A DNA stretch of 64,000 nucleotides from Ruminococcus gauvreauii (GCF_025151995.1 NZ_CP102290.1:1736001-1800000); one strand, 5' to 3'; shown: positions 7,886-17,115, numbered from the stretch's first letter. A program made the numbers and translations. Notes: generated by a model not told the origin, from the sequence alone.

Positions 7886-9496
7886 TCACTTAAAATACCA
7901 TTCGTTAATATTATAAACAAAAGTATTCCATTTCACATTTTCAAGACTTTTACTGCAAAGGACATAATTATCACCCTGCTGATACGGAAAATAAGATAGC
8001 CATTCTTCCGGGAATCGTGTCTGATATTCTTCCCATAGTGCAAGTCTTGCCTCATCATCTGCTGTCGTTGTAATCTCATTCAGCATATCCATCATTTCAG
8101 CAGTAATCGGACTATCATCATGGTGACACTTATTACCAATATTATTAATGATAGTAGCCGCAACCCCCCCTGGCGCCGGAGAACCACCATTTCTTCTTAC
8201 AAATAGATCATACTGTTCGGATTCATTTACCAAAGTATCCCCCATGACAGTACCGTCAAGAAGTTTAATGTTAAGGGTGATACCTACTTCTTTCAACATA
8301 TTTGCAATCTGTTCTGCCGCACCTTTTCTTAATGGATCATTACTGTCAGCCAGAATTGTCAATTCCAGATTTTCTGCTCCGGCCTCTTTCAGAAGTTCTT
8401 TTGCTTTTTCCGGATCATAGCTTAATGGATAGTCTTCTTCTGTCCAATAATACACGGCTTCCGCAACTTCCGGAACAACACAAAGGGGAACATGGCCTGC
8501 ACCGTCAAACGTGCCGGCAATCAATGCATCTCTGTCAATTGCCATGCAAATTGCCTGCCTCACTTTAATATCTGCAACATGACTGCTGTGCATATTAAAT
8601 CCTAAAAATGCCTGCAGCTGCTGCATCTGAGAATAGACTCTGAAATCACTTTCCGGGTCATTTTCAATATCCATGGCGTCCGTATATTCTGCATCAAAGA
8701 TAACATCAATTCCTCCTGTCTGCAGTTCCATCAGTGCTACCGATGCTTCTGAAATCACTCGGAATGTTACATGATCAATAATGGCTTCTTCGCCCCAGTA
8801 CTCCTCATTTTTTTCCAGTACGACACTATCGTTTGTCGTCCACGATACAATCCTGTATGGTCCTGTTCCCACACACCCTTTCATATAAAGATCCGGATTA
8901 TCTTTATTTGCCTCGGTATAGCTCTTACAGTAGATGCCTACAAACTGAAGATCGTCTTCCCATGTGATATTGAAATCATTCATCGGAACATGAACCGTCA
9001 GGTCATCCACTTTTTCTGTTCCTGCGAAGTCAATCCATGGATATACGGTTGCAATGCTGCTGTCTGCCGCTAATGTCGCATAAGAATATACTACATCGTC
9101 TGCCGTCATTTTTTCTCCATTATGGAAATAAACATCATCCCTCAGGTGAAACGTGACACCCATACCGTCTTCGTCTGCCTGCCAGCTCTCTGCGAGCAAA
9201 GGATCAACCTGACTTTTATCTGTATAGTTTTCCTGTGTCAGCGCTTCCACCACCATACGCTGTACCGGTTCCTGTGTATTCTGGTTTGCATATTCCCCCG
9301 TGAAACAATGATCGGGATCTCTCATCAGCCGTATCACTATACTATCTTTTGCGGTTCCGCCATCCTCTGTACTCCCTGACGATGTTTCACTGTTTTGGGT
9401 GCCCCCTTCTTTTCCCTGAAAAACTCCTCCACATCCGGACAGTGCCATTGACAGTGTCAAAATCCCCGCTGTTGCTGCGATCAATCGTTTTTTCAT
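7886..9496 (-). CDS. ABC transporter substrate-binding lipoprotein, family 5 (Opp/Dpp type)
   Basis: A 536-residue extracellular solute-binding protein. The signal peptide ends in a lipobox (ALSGCGG, Cys near 22), followed by an acidic Ser/Thr-rich linker and the family 5 fold with YKDSIVIRL-like start, DDGMGVTFHLRDDVYFHNGE and TADDVVYSY. Family members bind peptides, nickel, opines, or oligosaccharides and glycosides. The operon lacks peptidases and carries dehydrogenase and isomerase genes, so a sugar- or polyol-like ligand seems likelier. It lies downstream of the four other transporter genes. Confidence 0.9.
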   Translation of the reverse strand: MKKRLIAATAGILTLSMALSGCGGVFQGKEGGTQNSETSSGSTEDGGTAKDSIVIRLMRDPDHCFTGEYANQNTQEPVQRMVVEALTQENYTDKSQVDPLLAESWQADEDGMGVTFHLRDDVYFHNGEKMTADDVVYSYATLAADSSIATVYPWIDFAGTEKVDDLTVHVPMNDFNITWEDDLQFVGIYCKSYTEANKDNPDLYMKGCVGTGPYRIVSWTTNDSVVLEKNEEYWGEEAIIDHVTFRVISEASVALMELQTGGIDVIFDAEYTDAMDIENDPESDFRVYSQMQQLQAFLGFNMHSSHVADIKVRQAICMAIDRDALIAGTFDGAGHVPLCVVPEVAEAVYYWTEEDYPLSYDPEKAKELLKEAGAENLELTILADSNDPLRKGAAEQIANMLKEVGITLNIKLLDGTVMGDTLVNESEQYDLFVRRNGGSPAPGGVAATIINNIGNKCHHDDSPITAEMMDMLNEITTTADDEARLALWEEYQTRFPEEWLSYFPYQQGDNYVLCSKSLENVKWNTFVYNINEWYFK

Positions 9497-9526
9497 TTGA
9501 AGACCTCCTTCTCTTTCGCTTTTACA

Positions 9527-10486
9527 TTATATATTGTTTATTTCATTACAAAAATGGCATCTGACGAAATGATCGTTTCCAATTTCTGTAAGCCTTGGGG
9601 TTTGTTCTCTGCATATCTCCTGTGCATATTTACAGCGTGCTGCAAACCTGCATCCGGGTTTCGGATTAATCGGTGACGTCAATTCTCCTTTCAATGTTTC
9701 CGGTTCCTGTTTCACATGAAGATTCGCCTCCAAAATTGATGCTAACAACGCTTTCGTATACGGATGCAGCCTTTGATCGAACAGCTCATCTTTCGGCGCC
9801 ATTTCCACCACTTCCCCAAGATACATCACCATAATTTTGTCTGAAATATATCTGACCACCGAAAGATCATGCGTGATAAATACGTAAGTAAGTCCCATCT
9901 TACTGCGCAAATCCAGAAGCAGATTCAATACCTGTGCCTGAATTGAAACATCAAGTGCTGACACCGGTTCATCACAGACAATGAACTTCGGATTCAAAGC
10001 CAGAGCTCTTGCAATACCAACTCGCTGTCTTCTTCCGCCATCCAATTCATGAGGATAAGAATTTGTCAGCCTTTCTGCCAGACCAACCAGCTCCATCAGC
10101 TGTTTGACCTTTTCATCAATTTTATCTTTCGACAGTTCTTTTGCAATAAGCAGTGGTTCTGCTATGATCTGCGATACTGTCATTCTTGGATTCAAAGAGG
10201 AAAAAGGATCCTGAAAAATCATCTGCATCTGCTTTCTTACTTCCGTCAGTCCTTTTTTATCAACAACCGTGATATCTTTTCCTTCAAAATAAATCTTTCC
10301 CTCGGTGCTTTCCAGCAAATGCAGCAGAACACGTCCCAGCGTCGACTTCCCACATCCGGATTCGCCTACAACCCCTAATGTCTGTCCTTTCTGAATCGAA
10401 AAGCTGACATTATCAACTGCATGAAGCTGTCCGCGTGATGTTGAAAAATATTTTTTCAGGTTTTCTGCTTTAAGCAACGGCTCCAT
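9527..10486 (-). CDS. Opp/Dpp-type ABC transporter ATPase (F subunit)
   Basis: A 319-residue ATPase with Walker A (GESGCGKST), signature LDGGRRQRVGIARAL in place of LSGGQ (the usual form for F subunits), Walker B (FIVCDEPVSALD) and the C-terminal Opp/Dpp extension with Cys-rich PGCRFAARCKYAQEIC, which resembles the iron-sulfur motif of the family. The ATG shares its A with the stop codon of the D subunit (TGATG), so translation is coupled. The longer open frame upstream overlaps the D gene and was not used. Confidence 0.92.
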   Translation of the reverse strand: MEPLLKAENLKKYFSTSRGQLHAVDNVSFSIQKGQTLGVVGESGCGKSTLGRVLLHLLESTEGKIYFEGKDITVVDKKGLTEVRKQMQMIFQDPFSSLNPRMTVSQIIAEPLLIAKELSKDKIDEKVKQLMELVGLAERLTNSYPHELDGGRRQRVGIARALALNPKFIVCDEPVSALDVSIQAQVLNLLLDLRSKMGLTYVFITHDLSVVRYISDKIMVMYLGEVVEMAPKDELFDQRLHPYTKALLASILEANLHVKQEPETLKGELTSPINPKPGCRFAARCKYAQEICREQTPRLTEIGNDHFVRCHFCNEINNI

Positions 10487-11481
10487 CACATTTCCCCCTT
10501 CCCCTCTGCGCGGAAACATCTCACATAGTGACCTTTTGAAACCTCGTATAACGCAGGTACTTCTTTTTTACAACGTTCTGTACAGTATTCGCAGCGCGGA
10601 TGAAATTTACATCCCTCCGGGAGATTTGTCGGATCCGGCATCAGTCCTTTAATGGGTTTCAGCCTTGTATTAGTGCCGTTTGCTGCGGGCAGCGAGTCAA
10701 ACAACCCCTGCGTATACGGATGGCCTGTTTCATCAAAAATGTGCTCAACATTTCCATATTCCTGCATTTGTCCGGCATAGATTACGCCCACCTTGTCACA
10801 CATCGCCGCCACAACTCCGAGATCGTGCGTGATCAAAAGCATTGAGGAACCTGTTGTCTGCTTTAATTCATTCATCATTTTCAGAACCTGAGCCTGAATG
10901 GTTACATCCAGCGCAGTTGTAGGCTCATCTGCAATTAAAAGTTCCGGAGAACACGCAAGTGCCATCGCGATTACAATTCTTTGTCTCATACCGCCGGAAA
11001 ATTGATGCGGAAAGTCATGATAGCGTTCCATCGGGATTCCTACCTTTTCCATCATCTCCCCCGCTAACTGATGCGATTCTTTTTTCGTCACGCCCTGATG
11101 CAGATAGATCACTTCTGCAATCTGATCCCCTACTTTATCAATTGGGTTAAGCGCAGTCATTGGATCCTGGAATATCATGGAGATTTCTTTTCCTCTGACT
11201 TTTCTCATTTTACTCCTGTTCAGTTCCAGAAGATTTTTCCCGTTAAAAATAATCTCGCCTTTTTTTATCTGTCCCGGCGGTTTTGGGATCAGATTGAGAA
11301 TACTCATGGCAATCGTTGTTTTACCAGCCCCCGTTTCACCTACCAGCCCAAATGTTTCGCCTTTATGAATCTTAAAATCCACCCCATTGATCGCACAGCA
11401 TGTGCCAATCTCTTTTGATGAATACAACACTTCAAGATCTTTTACCTGAAGCAATGGCTGTTCTTTTTTTATTTCGCCCAT
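10486..11481 (-). CDS. Opp/Dpp-type ABC transporter ATPase (D subunit)
   Basis: A 331-residue ATPase: Walker A (GETGAGKTT), Q-loop, signature FSGGMRQRIVIAMAL, Walker B (LLIADEPTTALD) and H-loop (LLITHDLG), then the family C-terminal region with EGCKFHPRCEYCTERCKKE, carrying the four conserved Cys of Opp/Dpp ATPases. It forms a heterodimer with the F subunit. It lies 16 bases after the C permease, and its stop codon overlaps the F start. Confidence 0.92.
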   Translation of the reverse strand: MGEIKKEQPLLQVKDLEVLYSSKEIGTCCAINGVDFKIHKGETFGLVGETGAGKTTIAMSILNLIPKPPGQIKKGEIIFNGKNLLELNRSKMRKVRGKEISMIFQDPMTALNPIDKVGDQIAEVIYLHQGVTKKESHQLAGEMMEKVGIPMERYHDFPHQFSGGMRQRIVIAMALACSPELLIADEPTTALDVTIQAQVLKMMNELKQTTGSSMLLITHDLGVVAAMCDKVGVIYAGQMQEYGNVEHIFDETGHPYTQGLFDSLPAANGTNTRLKPIKGLMPDPTNLPEGCKFHPRCEYCTERCKKEVPALYEVSKGHYVRCFRAEGKGEM

Positions 11482-11497
11482 TTCTCTGACACCTCCT

Positions 11498-12379
11498 TTA
11501 ATCCTTCAACCGCGGATCAAGCGCATCTCGCAGACCATCACCAAATAAGTTCAAAGACAGAACAACCAAAGCGATGGAAAGGCCAGGCCATACACATAGC
11601 ATCGGATATTTCAAAATGTACGTTCTGGCTGACGATAACATAGATCCCCACTCCGGAGTCGGCGGTACAATTCCCAATCCCAGGAAACTTAACGCAGCCG
11701 CATTTGTAATCGCGCTTGCAATCTGAAGTGTCAGTTGCACAATTACGGGGGACAAAACATTCAGAAATACATGTTTAAAGATAATTCTGAGATCGCTGGC
11801 GTCTACTGATTTTGCCGCCTCTATATATTCCTCAGATTTCACCGCCAGAATCGGTCCTCTGATTGTTCTCGCAAATGTCGGTATTGCTGATATTCCTACT
11901 GCAAGCATACAGCTTTTGATCCCCGTCCCCATAACAGCAGCCAGCGCAATTGCCAGTACCAGATTTGGCACAGCCATAAAAACATCCAGGATTCGCATGA
12001 TCACATTATCGATTTTCCCGCCGTAATATCCTGCGAGCGCCCCGAGGACAGTTCCGATCACCGCTGCAATTCCAGTAGCCCCAAAGCCAACCACCAGGGT
12101 GAGTCTTCCGCCATATAAAATTCTGCTGAAGATATCTCTGCCAAGATTGTCTGTTCCAAACCAATGCTCCGCTCCCGGTCCCATAAATTTCGACATAACA
12201 TCCTGCTCATCATAGCCAAAAGGTGCGAAGACATCTGCCAGCAGACAAACCAGGGTAATAATCACCAAGATAATCAGTCCTATCATAGCCGTCTTATTTC
12301 TTAAAAGTCTTCTCCACACAATCGCTGCATTACTATTTCTGCGCGGAGATCTTTTTTTCCTATCTGTCGCTTTGTTCAT
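11498..12379 (-). CDS. Opp/Dpp-type ABC transporter permease (C subunit)
   Basis: A 293-residue permease with a short basic cytoplasmic N-terminus, a first helix at about residues 33-55, a long extracytoplasmic loop containing HWFGTDNLGRDIFSRILYGG (the hallmark of C subunits), and five further helices. The EAA coupling motif is EEYIEAAKSVDASDLRIIFKH. It pairs with the B permease four bases upstream. Confidence 0.92.
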   Translation of the reverse strand: MNKATDRKKRSPRRNSNAAIVWRRLLRNKTAMIGLIILVIITLVCLLADVFAPFGYDEQDVMSKFMGPGAEHWFGTDNLGRDIFSRILYGGRLTLVVGFGATGIAAVIGTVLGALAGYYGGKIDNVIMRILDVFMAVPNLVLAIALAAVMGTGIKSCMLAVGISAIPTFARTIRGPILAVKSEEYIEAAKSVDASDLRIIFKHVFLNVLSPVIVQLTLQIASAITNAAALSFLGLGIVPPTPEWGSMLSSARTYILKYPMLCVWPGLSIALVVLSLNLFGDGLRDALDPRLKD

Positions 12380-12383
12380 CGAT

Positions 12384-13361
12384 TTATACCTCCGCTTTTC
12401 TCTGCTTCATGTGTCTTTTTCCTCTGCCCTCGTTCATGTACTGTGCTTTAATTCTTGGATCCAGATAAGCATACAGAATATCGACCAGCAGATTCACAAT
12501 ACTGTATGTGAACGCAAGCAAAAGTACACTTCCTCGAATCTGTGGGTAATCACGGGAGTTAATTGCGGTAACCATCAGAATTCCCAATGCAGGAATTGTA
12601 AAAATCTGTTCCTGAACCAGAGAACCGCCTAGCATAAATCCAAAGTGCTGTCCGCTGCTTGTCACAATCGGAATCAATGCATTTCTTAACACATGATGAT
12701 AAGTAATTTTGCGTTCACTTTGCCCTTTTGCTCTTGCTGTTGTTACATAATCCTGCCGCTGACATTCGAGCATGCAGGAGCGGGTCATTCTCATCTGCAT
12801 AGCAATTGCATATAAAGACATAGATAAAATTGGAAGCACTGCATATTCCAAACCATACCAGCCAGAAACCGGAAGCAATTTTAATTTCACAGCTAATAAC
12901 AAGATCAACATCAAAGAAAGCCAAAATCCCGGAATAGAGACACCAATCATTCCGCCAACGCGTGCCACTGCATCAATCCATGAATTTCGATGGTTTGCCG
13001 AGAGAATTCCCAAAAGCATTCCGATGATCATTGATATCACAGTAACTGGAAATGCTAAAAAAATTGTAATTGGAAATGCTTCAACCAAACTTTCTGCAAC
13101 GGGTTTTCCTGTGATATAGGAATTACCAAAGTCAAATCGAGTTATAATTCCCCACATATACTGTGCATATTGAACAAAAAACGGTTCTTCCAGACCATGA
13201 TCCACACGCCATTGCAGCAGTTCTTCTTTCGTTGCGGAGTCACCAAGAGCAACCGTCGCCGGATCCCCCGGTGCAATGTACAACAGAAAAAAGATAAGTA
13301 AGCTGACCCCAATCAAAACCGGTATCATCGCTAAAAGTCTTTTTATAATATACCGTACCAT
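12384..13361 (-). CDS. Opp/Dpp-type ABC transporter permease (B subunit)
   Basis: A 325-residue permease with about six helices: an N-terminal helix in RYIIKRLLAMIPVLIGVSLL, the LEEPFFVQYAQYMWGIITRFDFGNSY region that follows helix 1 in B subunits, and the coupling loop QDYVTTARAKGQSERKITYH. The ATG at 13361 follows GGAGGGG by 7 bases; eleven upstream codons have no ribosome site. It is the first transporter gene, directly after the two isomerases. Confidence 0.92.
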   Translation of the reverse strand: MVRYIIKRLLAMIPVLIGVSLLIFFLLYIAPGDPATVALGDSATKEELLQWRVDHGLEEPFFVQYAQYMWGIITRFDFGNSYITGKPVAESLVEAFPITIFLAFPVTVISMIIGMLLGILSANHRNSWIDAVARVGGMIGVSIPGFWLSLMLILLLAVKLKLLPVSGWYGLEYAVLPILSMSLYAIAMQMRMTRSCMLECQRQDYVTTARAKGQSERKITYHHVLRNALIPIVTSSGQHFGFMLGGSLVQEQIFTIPALGILMVTAINSRDYPQIRGSVLLLAFTYSIVNLLVDILYAYLDPRIKAQYMNEGRGKRHMKQRKAEV

Positions 13362-13386
13362 GTAAACCCCTCCATCCTGAACATGC

Positions 13387-14247
13387 TTATCCAAATATTT
13401 TCTTAAACATATCTACAGATTGTGTCCATCCTTCCTGTTCAGCTTTTCCTTCCGGTATTACCTGATTTTCAAAAGTTACAACCCCTTCATAGTTATTTTT
13501 TTTCAGCAATCCGGCTATTGCTTCTGTATACTGAGCCATTTCCCCATATCCGAGAGGGCAATACGTGATTGCCGCTAACGGTTTATTGATCCTGATGTCT
13601 TTAATATGTACATCCACAATGTAATCTGCCGCGCTTTCATATGCCTGCACCGGATCTTCCATACTGTAAAGACAATTCGCAGGATCCCATAAAATCTTCA
13701 ATCTTGAACATCCAAGCGCCTCAATTGCTTTTTTTGCCAGTGCAGCTGTATGGATGTATGAACCGGTTCCGGTCTCCATCACCATATCGATTCCCGCATC
13801 CTCTGCAATCTGACAGCATGGGTCTAATAATTTCAAGAATTTCGTCCAGCTCTTATTATATCCGGAAAGATATTTATCAGCGCCCCCATCACCGAACACA
13901 ACATTATGTTTTGCAAACGGTTGAATCCTGGTTATATTTGTTCCAAAATACCGTGCCAGTTCAATCGATTTTTTCAACAGTCGTATCTGTTCCTGATAGG
14001 CTTCATCCTCAATCTCCGTATCCATGACCGACATTCCGTTCAGTACATGCTTCATGATACAGGCAACTTTGATATCATACTGATCAAGCAGCTTTTTCAT
14101 CTCTTTATTTTCTTCTTCTGTATGATGGCAAATCTCAGTATCCCAGATAAACTGGAGTTCTGCATAGGAAATACCATCATTCTTCATAATTTTAAGTGCA
14201 GTTTCAAAACTCTGTGATATTCCGTTCGTAATAGCTCCTAATTTCAT
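13387..14247 (-). CDS. Sugar phosphate isomerase/epimerase-like TIM-barrel protein (paralog 1)
   Basis: A 286-residue AP-endonuclease-2-like TIM barrel. Candidate metal ligands are the Glu in MVMETGTGSYI, the Asp and Asn in LWDPANCLY, the His in VDVHIKDI and the Glu in VVTFENQV, the usual set for this superfamily of sugar and inositol isomerases and epimerases. It is about 45-50 percent alike by eye to the neighbour just upstream (shared YAELQ, TEEE and LKxLWDPxN motifs), so the two arose by tandem duplication. The ribosome site lies within the last codons of that neighbour. Confidence 0.85.
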   Translation of the reverse strand: MKLGAITNGISQSFETALKIMKNDGISYAELQFIWDTEICHHTEEENKEMKKLLDQYDIKVACIMKHVLNGMSVMDTEIEDEAYQEQIRLLKKSIELARYFGTNITRIQPFAKHNVVFGDGGADKYLSGYNKSWTKFLKLLDPCCQIAEDAGIDMVMETGTGSYIHTAALAKKAIEALGCSRLKILWDPANCLYSMEDPVQAYESAADYIVDVHIKDIRINKPLAAITYCPLGYGEMAQYTEAIAGLLKKNNYEGVVTFENQVIPEGKAEQEGWTQSVDMFKKIFG

Positions 14248-14250
14248 CTT

Positions 14251-15120
14251 TTACTCCTGTCCAAATATTCTCTTAAATTCTCCCACCTGTTCCCGATACC
14301 CATCAAATAATGTTTTACCATCCGGCCGATACATCTGTTCAAGCGAAACCACACCTTCATATCCATCTTTTCTCAATGCATCCGCGATATCTTCCCAATA
14401 CACAGCCATATCGCCCTGACCAATCGGCCGGCTCCAGACCATCGCTTTTTCCGGACTGAAACTGATATCTTTGATATGAACATGTCCCAATACATCACGA
14501 ATCTCTTCATATGCATCCGGAAACGGTACATCTCCATTACAAATTGTATTTCCAGGATCCCAAAGCACTTTCAGATGACTGCTTCCCAAATCTCTGATCA
14601 TACGTCTGGCAAGATATCCGGAAAACGCCATGGCATTCACCGCCGTCTCCATTAAAAGCGTAACCTTGTAATCCTCTGCAGCCTGAACAATCGGTTCAAA
14701 CAGTTTCAGAAAGTGTGCCCAGGCTTTATTATCACCAGCCATCTCGGAATCAGCTCCATGGTAGCCCCATATGTTTGTAATCTTACTAAAACTCATAGTT
14801 CTGACCTTATCGACGCCAAGATATTTTGCCGTCTTAATGGCCCGCAGCAGTCTGGCATATTGAGCCTGATAGGCTTCACTGTCAACCTCTGTCTGCATCA
14901 CAGGCAGTCCCATAAATAAATGTCTGGAAACGGCGGCAATATTCATATTATTTTTTTTTGTCAATTCCAGAATTGATTTCAGTTCCTCTTCTGTATGATC
15001 CCCAATTTCTTTGTCCCACACGCTTTGAAGTTCTGCATACTGAAGTCCGTCCTGCCTCATAATCTGCAGTGCCTTTCCATAATCCAAACTAATTCCATCC
15101 GTTATTACGCCTAATTTCAT
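14251..15120 (-). CDS. Sugar phosphate isomerase/epimerase-like TIM-barrel protein (paralog 2)
   Basis: A 289-residue protein of the same family as its downstream neighbour. It keeps the metal-site pattern: Glu in LLMETAVNA, Asp and Asn in VLWDPGNTI, His in GHVHIKDI and Glu in VVSLEQMY. Only three bases separate the two genes. The start at 15120 has GAGGG upstream. Two adjacent homologues suggest a heteromeric enzyme or two successive isomerisation or epimerisation steps on similar substrates. The substrate is unknown. Confidence 0.85.
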   Translation of the reverse strand: MKLGVITDGISLDYGKALQIMRQDGLQYAELQSVWDKEIGDHTEEELKSILELTKKNNMNIAAVSRHLFMGLPVMQTEVDSEAYQAQYARLLRAIKTAKYLGVDKVRTMSFSKITNIWGYHGADSEMAGDNKAWAHFLKLFEPIVQAAEDYKVTLLMETAVNAMAFSGYLARRMIRDLGSSHLKVLWDPGNTICNGDVPFPDAYEEIRDVLGHVHIKDISFSPEKAMVWSRPIGQGDMAVYWEDIADALRKDGYEGVVSLEQMYRPDGKTLFDGYREQVGEFKRIFGQE

Positions 15121-15138
15121 GTTATCCCTCACATTTCT

Positions 15139-16146
15139 CTACGGTTTAAGTACGATCTTAATTTCTTTTGTCTCCGGCGAGCAGAGAGACTCAAATGCAT
15201 CTTCTGCTTTCTCCAACGGAAGAACTGAAGTGATCATTTTTTTTACATCGATTTTTTTGTTAGCCAGTAATTCCATTGCCTCTTTCATCTCATCCAGATA
15301 TTGATAGCTTCCATACATCTTGAATTCATTGGCAACAAACTTTTTAATGGGAAAATGAATCTCACTTGCCGCCATACCAATGACAATAATTTTTCCATCG
15401 TTTCTCACAATTTGGGCTGCTTGTGTGATTGTCTTTTCATTTCCGACACAGTCAAATACAACATCAAATTTTTCTTCCGGCAGCGCATCCGCCTTTAAAT
15501 TAATCGCACGGCCGGCTCCGCATTCTAATGACGCCTGTAAGCGCCGATCGATCAGATCCATACAAACAATCTCTTCAGCCTGAAAATTGCAGATGCATTG
15601 AATCGCCATCAAGCCGATTGGACCTGCTCCAATTACAGCAACTTTTTGATTTTTCAGATTGCCTGCACGTTTGACTCCATGGAGCGATACTCCCATCGGC
15701 TCGAGCATTGCCGCTTCTTCAAATGTGATACTGTCCAACAATGGAATCACATTCTTTTCCCGCACACAGATATATTCTGCCATCGCCCCCGGCACATTAA
15801 CTTTGCCTACACTTGTGCCCGGAACTGTTTTTTTATCACACAGGTTATAATTAGCTTTTATGCAATTTTCACATTCCCCACAATACAATGTCGGATTGAC
15901 TGTCACGCGCACTCCCTTTTTCAGCTTTTTAACCTTTTCACCACAGCAGTCAATTTCTCCGGAAAATTCATGCCCCATAATAAGCGGCGCAACTCTCAGA
16001 CTGTTGACTCCTTTATAACCATTTAAGTCCGAACCGCAGATCGCAACTGCTTTGACCTTAATTCTTACCTCATCTTCTTTTGGTTCCGGGATAGGAATCT
16101 CAATAAACCGCAGCTCTTTTGCACCTTCATATTGTAATGCCTTCAC
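15139..16146 (-). CDS. Zinc-dependent medium-chain dehydrogenase (sorbitol/threonine dehydrogenase-like)
   Basis: A 335-residue medium-chain dehydrogenase. Catalytic zinc ligands are Cys in AICGSDLNGY, His-Glu in IMGHEFSGE and a later Glu; the structural zinc site has four Cys (YCGECENCIKANYNLC). The Rossmann motif GAGPIG (about 171-176) indicates NAD(P) binding. It should oxidise a secondary hydroxyl of a sugar, polyol or hydroxy acid. The GTG start at 16146 abuts the stop codon of the racemase-like gene. Confidence 0.9.
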   Translation of the reverse strand: MKALQYEGAKELRFIEIPIPEPKEDEVRIKVKAVAICGSDLNGYKGVNSLRVAPLIMGHEFSGEIDCCGEKVKKLKKGVRVTVNPTLYCGECENCIKANYNLCDKKTVPGTSVGKVNVPGAMAEYICVREKNVIPLLDSITFEEAAMLEPMGVSLHGVKRAGNLKNQKVAVIGAGPIGLMAIQCICNFQAEEIVCMDLIDRRLQASLECGAGRAINLKADALPEEKFDVVFDCVGNEKTITQAAQIVRNDGKIIVIGMAASEIHFPIKKFVANEFKMYGSYQYLDEMKEAMELLANKKIDVKKMITSVLPLEKAEDAFESLCSPETKEIKIVLKP

Positions 16147-16839
16147 TTATTTTTCACCGCCTTCTTCTAATTCTTTCAGAATTTCTGCCACTTCCATTGC
16201 TCCAAAATCCGAACTGCTAAGGACAGGAATCCCCAGACTTTCAGACATATGATCCGTCAAAGGAGCCATCGAAGCCTGTGTCATCACCACTGCGTCAAAT
16301 TCCCCTGTATACTTTTTTAACTCATCTATTGCGATAGCGGAAGCTTCCGGCCCCGGTTTTCCCTGCATTTCATCAATGATGATATAGGTAACAGATGCCC
16401 CGCTTCCCATCTCCTGCAGGCTCTTTTCCATTAAATGTTTATTTGGTTCCATGATTGTCCGGCAAGCAGCCACAAGTGCAATCCGTTTATACTTCATTAC
16501 TGCGTATTCCATCATTCGCTCATCGATTCTGACAATCGGAACATTCATCTTCTCGAAAATCGGCTGAGCCGCTTTGGCAATATCTCCCATCGTGGAACAT
16601 ACTGATAGAATAACATCTGCCCCCTCTGTCACGGAATCCACAAAGGCCGTTAGCAATCCGCGGACCACATCCCTTGTCGGATATCCAGCTTCTAATGTTT
16701 CGGATATCAGACTCGGATTTGCATGAACAATCAACTCATAGTCAACCTCCGTCAAGTTCTCCCGCAATGCATTGTCAATGATAGAATATAACGATGCATC
16801 AAATCCAGTAAATACCGCTGCAATTTTTTTCATTTCCAT
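16147..16839 (-). CDS. Aspartate/glutamate/hydantoin racemase-family protein with one catalytic-type Cys
   Basis: A 230-residue protein of the Asp/Glu racemase superfamily. The first motif Cys is present (ILSVCSTMGDIAKAA, about residue 81), but the position of the second is occupied by VMTQASMAPL with no Cys. Two-base racemisation is therefore unlikely; members with this pattern may act as one-base lyases, decarboxylases or isomerases. It is the first gene of the operon. An ATG two codons downstream (16833) is an equally good start by ribosome-site spacing (GGAGGAG). Confidence 0.8.
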   Translation of the reverse strand: MEMKKIAAVFTGFDASLYSIIDNALRENLTEVDYELIVHANPSLISETLEAGYPTRDVVRGLLTAFVDSVTEGADVILSVCSTMGDIAKAAQPIFEKMNVPIVRIDERMMEYAVMKYKRIALVAACRTIMEPNKHLMEKSLQEMGSGASVTYIIIDEMQGKPGPEASAIAIDELKKYTGEFDAVVMTQASMAPLTDHMSESLGIPVLSSSDFGAMEVAEILKELEEGGEK

Positions 16840-16888
16840 ATCTCCTCCATTTCTTAAAGTTTGCTTTCAAAAAATTTTTATAATTTTC

Positions 16889-16920
16889 CAAATAATACCA
16901 TATATATTTTTTATTATTTG
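16889..16920. repeat. Inverted repeat in the AT-rich upstream region of the catabolic operon
   Basis: Perfect 9-base arms CAAATAATA (16889-16897) and TATTATTTG (16912-16920) are separated by 14 bases, 50-80 bases upstream of the racemase start. An extended -10 like TGGTATTAT overlaps it on the minus strand. It may be the binding site for the operon's AraC regulator. The rest of 16840-17084 is AT-rich with no gene seen. Confidence 0.4.
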
Positions 16921-17084
16921 ATTTATTTTACATTTAGAGTATATCACTATCATTTGCACCACTCTTCTTGTTTTTTGACTGTTTTTTCATTCATTTTGTT
17001 GTTTTTGGATCTTTGCTTTTTTATGATATCAATTTTCCATAAATTTACCCGAAATTACGTCAATAATCATCATGTAGATATAGA

Positions 17085-17115
17085 CAGAAAAAAGGCACTT
17101 CCCGAAGAAGTGCCT
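17085..17115 (-). terminator. Intrinsic terminator, second after tuf
   Basis: A 9-bp stem, AGGCACTTC with GAAGTGCCT (17093-17101 and 17107-17115), is followed on the minus strand by TTTTTTCTG. No intact minus-strand gene lies directly upstream. It may back up the tuf terminator or be left from a lost gene. Confidence 0.8.
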
